From contig NC_049982.1 of the NCBI RefSeq assembly GCF_000003815.2, positions 2,753,158 to 2,783,275 of the forward strand: a stretch of 30,118 nucleotides of DNA, written 5' to 3'. The DNA is from Branchiostoma floridae (Eukaryota; Chordata; Leptocardii; Amphioxiformes; Branchiostomatidae). Below the pieces are notes generated by a model. It saw only the letters and a program-made list of their open reading frames with translations, had not been told where the DNA came from and searched no databases. This document shows, piece by piece, positions 17,717-30,118 of this stretch. Made by a program: the position numbers and the translations under genes. The stretch's first letter is position 1. Each line of letters opens with the position of its first letter.

Positions 17717-19770
17717 CTTAGGCCTTTGTCATAGTTCGTAACCGGGGCCCTGCCAGGCAGCTTTTGCGAATGGAAAGTATGATATAAAAGGCATCACACT
17801 ATACAACACGTAAAGGGAGTCGTTATGGGCATTATTTGTAGAATTATTGATTACAACAGATTTCTATTTTTAATTTCCACAAAAAGCCCTGTCGGGCCCA
17901 GGTTTGAAAATGTGACATCAGCCTTATAAAGGTCAAGAAAATTTTGCAGAAAATGTCAATATAAGTCAAATTTGTGACATAGGCCACTTAGAAATCTTAA
18001 AGAGATCATAAAGACTTATTATAAGCAAAACTTGCTTATTTCTGTCACTTTATTGTCTTAAAGGTTTTTAAGGAATTTTTGTTAAACCAATGTCTTTCAT
18101 TTTCATCTCCTTACATGTAATTCATAAAATAGTTAAAAGTACAGAATCATGTTTGCAGCATGTCGTATCTTTAAAGTTACAACAGAGGAGAACTATGAAT
18201 TGTATTTATTAATTAATGCATTTACATTAATATAAGGAAACATATTTGATTGCAAAGTTGATAAGGATTCGCACTCGATTGTAAGTAACTTGAAAGAGTA
18301 ACATTTACTTTCATTGTGAAGATTCTTGTAAATAGCAAATTATTCACATAATTGTGGATATGTTCTATTGAATTTGCATATATATGAACAACTTGATAAT
18401 GACTTTATTGTGTATGTAATGGTGCTTGTGCCATCAAACGGTGCACTAACTTTTAGTTTCATTTGCAACAATTCATAAGGCTAGAAGAAATGCAAAAGCA
18501 ATGCAACTTTTAGTGATAGGTGTTTTTCCAAGCGACAATATATGATCATGATTTCTGAAAGGAATGATAATTTAAGTGCTATAGTTTGATTTTGTGGTGA
18601 GATATTGGACAAATTTTACAGATAACCAATTCCATCTTAGATTTACAGATGAAAGGACTTTTGACAGCAGACTTTTTGAACATGGTTTAGCTTTCCCTAT
18701 AAAATTTAATGTTTGGGGATCAAAAAAGTTTGTTGGAAGCATCATATTATGCAAACTGCTGTTGCTGCTTTAAAAGTTAGACATCCAGGTAAACAATATT
18801 CAAATTCAATTCAATCTCTACAACTGGATAATAATGGAGGTTTACCTCCAGACATTTCAGGTAACATCCCTTACTCTTCTTCATTGCCACTAGAATTTAG
18901 TGCTGTTGCTGCTTGTTTCTGCTTATTTTGAAGCTCACTGACAGGATTATTGACTGAAGTTATAAGAACGAAATTTTTATTCTTAAACTTTCCTAAAAGT
19001 CTTTACTTTTTTGAATGACTATTCCTTAAAGATGACACTCTCTTTTGTTCAGCCTGTATCTTCATACACATTGTGGGCCAAATAATTGTGAGCTGTGTGC
19101 ATTTTATTTTATCTGATTGTGTGCCAAAATATTGTTAAAACAATATGTTTTATGTGCAATGACTTAAATCATGGTATCTGTAAAACAACTTTGTTCTCAT
19201 AATGAGTTGCTGTTCAATTTTCTTTTTTGTTTGCTCTTGAATACACAATCATGAATCTCAATACTATTTGAGTTGGTTTTTTTTTACTCATTGTGTATTT
19301 TTTTTTTACCGTGTGGTGGTAGAGGATATATGATACAGACGTGCTTTGGCCACATGACTCAAGAATATGCAACAATTTATACAGGTGTAATGTGGTGATA
19401 TTGCTTTAAGTTATTAATCTTCAAGCAGATCTACCAAAGACAGGGCAGTTAAAACAGTTGGCCAAACAGTGTCTATATAAATCAAGCATATTTGCCAGCG
19501 GCTTAAAACAATATTAAAAGCCAGCCATTCGCTATTTCTAATAGCATTGTCCAATTGTTGGATTAGACATTGCTTGGCCGGATTTTAATACTGTCTTATG
19601 CAACGGATAAATCTGCATGGAGTTTTTTTTATGTGGGTATTACAAATTGACAACCGTTATTTTGAGGGTAATGTCGACAGCATAACCATAACAATTACTA
19701 TGAAGAACTTAGTACGTCCCCCAGAGACAAGTCAAATGACAAAAACCTAAGAATCCGATTGATCTATTAT
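17717..19770. other. HPS5 downstream and intergenic sequence
   Basis: AT-rich, no credible ORF. I found no canonical AATAAA close to the HPS5 stop, so its 3' end is not placed. Contains a repeat copy at 18773-18886. Confidence 0.6.
18773..18886 (-). repeat. Second copy of the Penelope-like tail sequence
   Basis: aagttagacatccaggtaaa through ctcttcttcattgcc aligns over about 110 bp with 846-961 in the same orientation, with scattered substitutions. Its hammerhead-like core has decayed (ATGAAGA and TGAAATGTC). Confidence 0.7.
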
Positions 19771-19771
19771 C

Positions 19772-19777
19772 TTTAAT
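19772..19777 (-). terminator. Candidate polyadenylation signal of the minus-strand gene
   Basis: ATTAAA on the minus strand, about 80 bases downstream of the stop codon at 19857-19855. It is a common variant of AATAAA. Position fits; no other support. Confidence 0.35.
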
Positions 19778-19854
19778 CAAAATCAGTATCAAGGCGAAGC
19801 TTAGTTCTGAAAGCGCGTCAGCCTTGAGCTGTTAAGAAGGGTCATACTCTGACG

Positions 19855-30006
<10,152 letters not shown>

Positions 30007-30118
30007 CTACACGGGACATGTTTAATTGTTACATGTAGGTTAGATAAACCGGACTGCTCAATTTATGTCATACTGCAGGCAACAATTTACATACAAAGCA
30101 CAAGGGGGAGAGTAAAAA

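Overview
The window is animal nuclear DNA, most likely from a cephalochordate (amphioxus, Branchiostoma-like). The reasons are split genes with many short introns, frequent runs of the acatgtacatgta type, a high density of small inverted-repeat elements, a clear HPS5 orthologue, and a shuffled multi-domain secreted protein of the kind common in that lineage. The species call is an inference.

Left part (1-17526, plus strand): about 22 exons of a Hermansky-Pudlak syndrome 5 (HPS5) orthologue. HPS5 is a BLOC-2 subunit that works in traffic to lysosome-related organelles. The 5' end, about the first 290 residues of the beta-propeller, lies left of the window. The visible exons encode roughly 1,490 codons. 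They run from the last propeller blade, through two long disordered exons, to the helical C-terminal region. After the point where, as I remember it, human HPS5 ends, the frame continues into a complete RING-type zinc finger. One junction (14728 to 15200) does not join in phase.

The HPS5 introns are unusual. At least five exon-intron boundaries have been tandemly copied, each copy carrying splice-site sequence. These include a roughly 1.9 kb minisatellite (2499-4377, with a 228-base assembly gap) whose every unit carries a copy of the preceding exon's last bases and its splice donor. A 60-base phase-0 exon copy (8194-8253) differs from its parent mostly at silent positions. Small transposons are also present, including the 3' part of a Penelope-like retroelement and a terminal-inverted-repeat element inserted within the splice donor of exon 3.

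Middle (17527-19854): the HPS5 3' side and intergenic DNA, with a small inverted-repeat element directly after the stop codon.

Right part (19855-30006, minus strand): the 3' portion of a convergent, tail-to-tail gene. Twelve exons, every internal junction in phase 1, encode in protein order a CCP/sushi-like module, a divergent SRCR-like module, two VWC-like modules, a (TTPPP)n mucin-like linker, a third VWC-like module, a C-type-lectin-like domain in two exons, two EGF modules, a short EGF-like module and a Cys-rich tail. Its start lies right of the window. It looks like a secreted or matrix recognition protein. No transmembrane segment is seen in the exons present. The two genes have no evident functional link.
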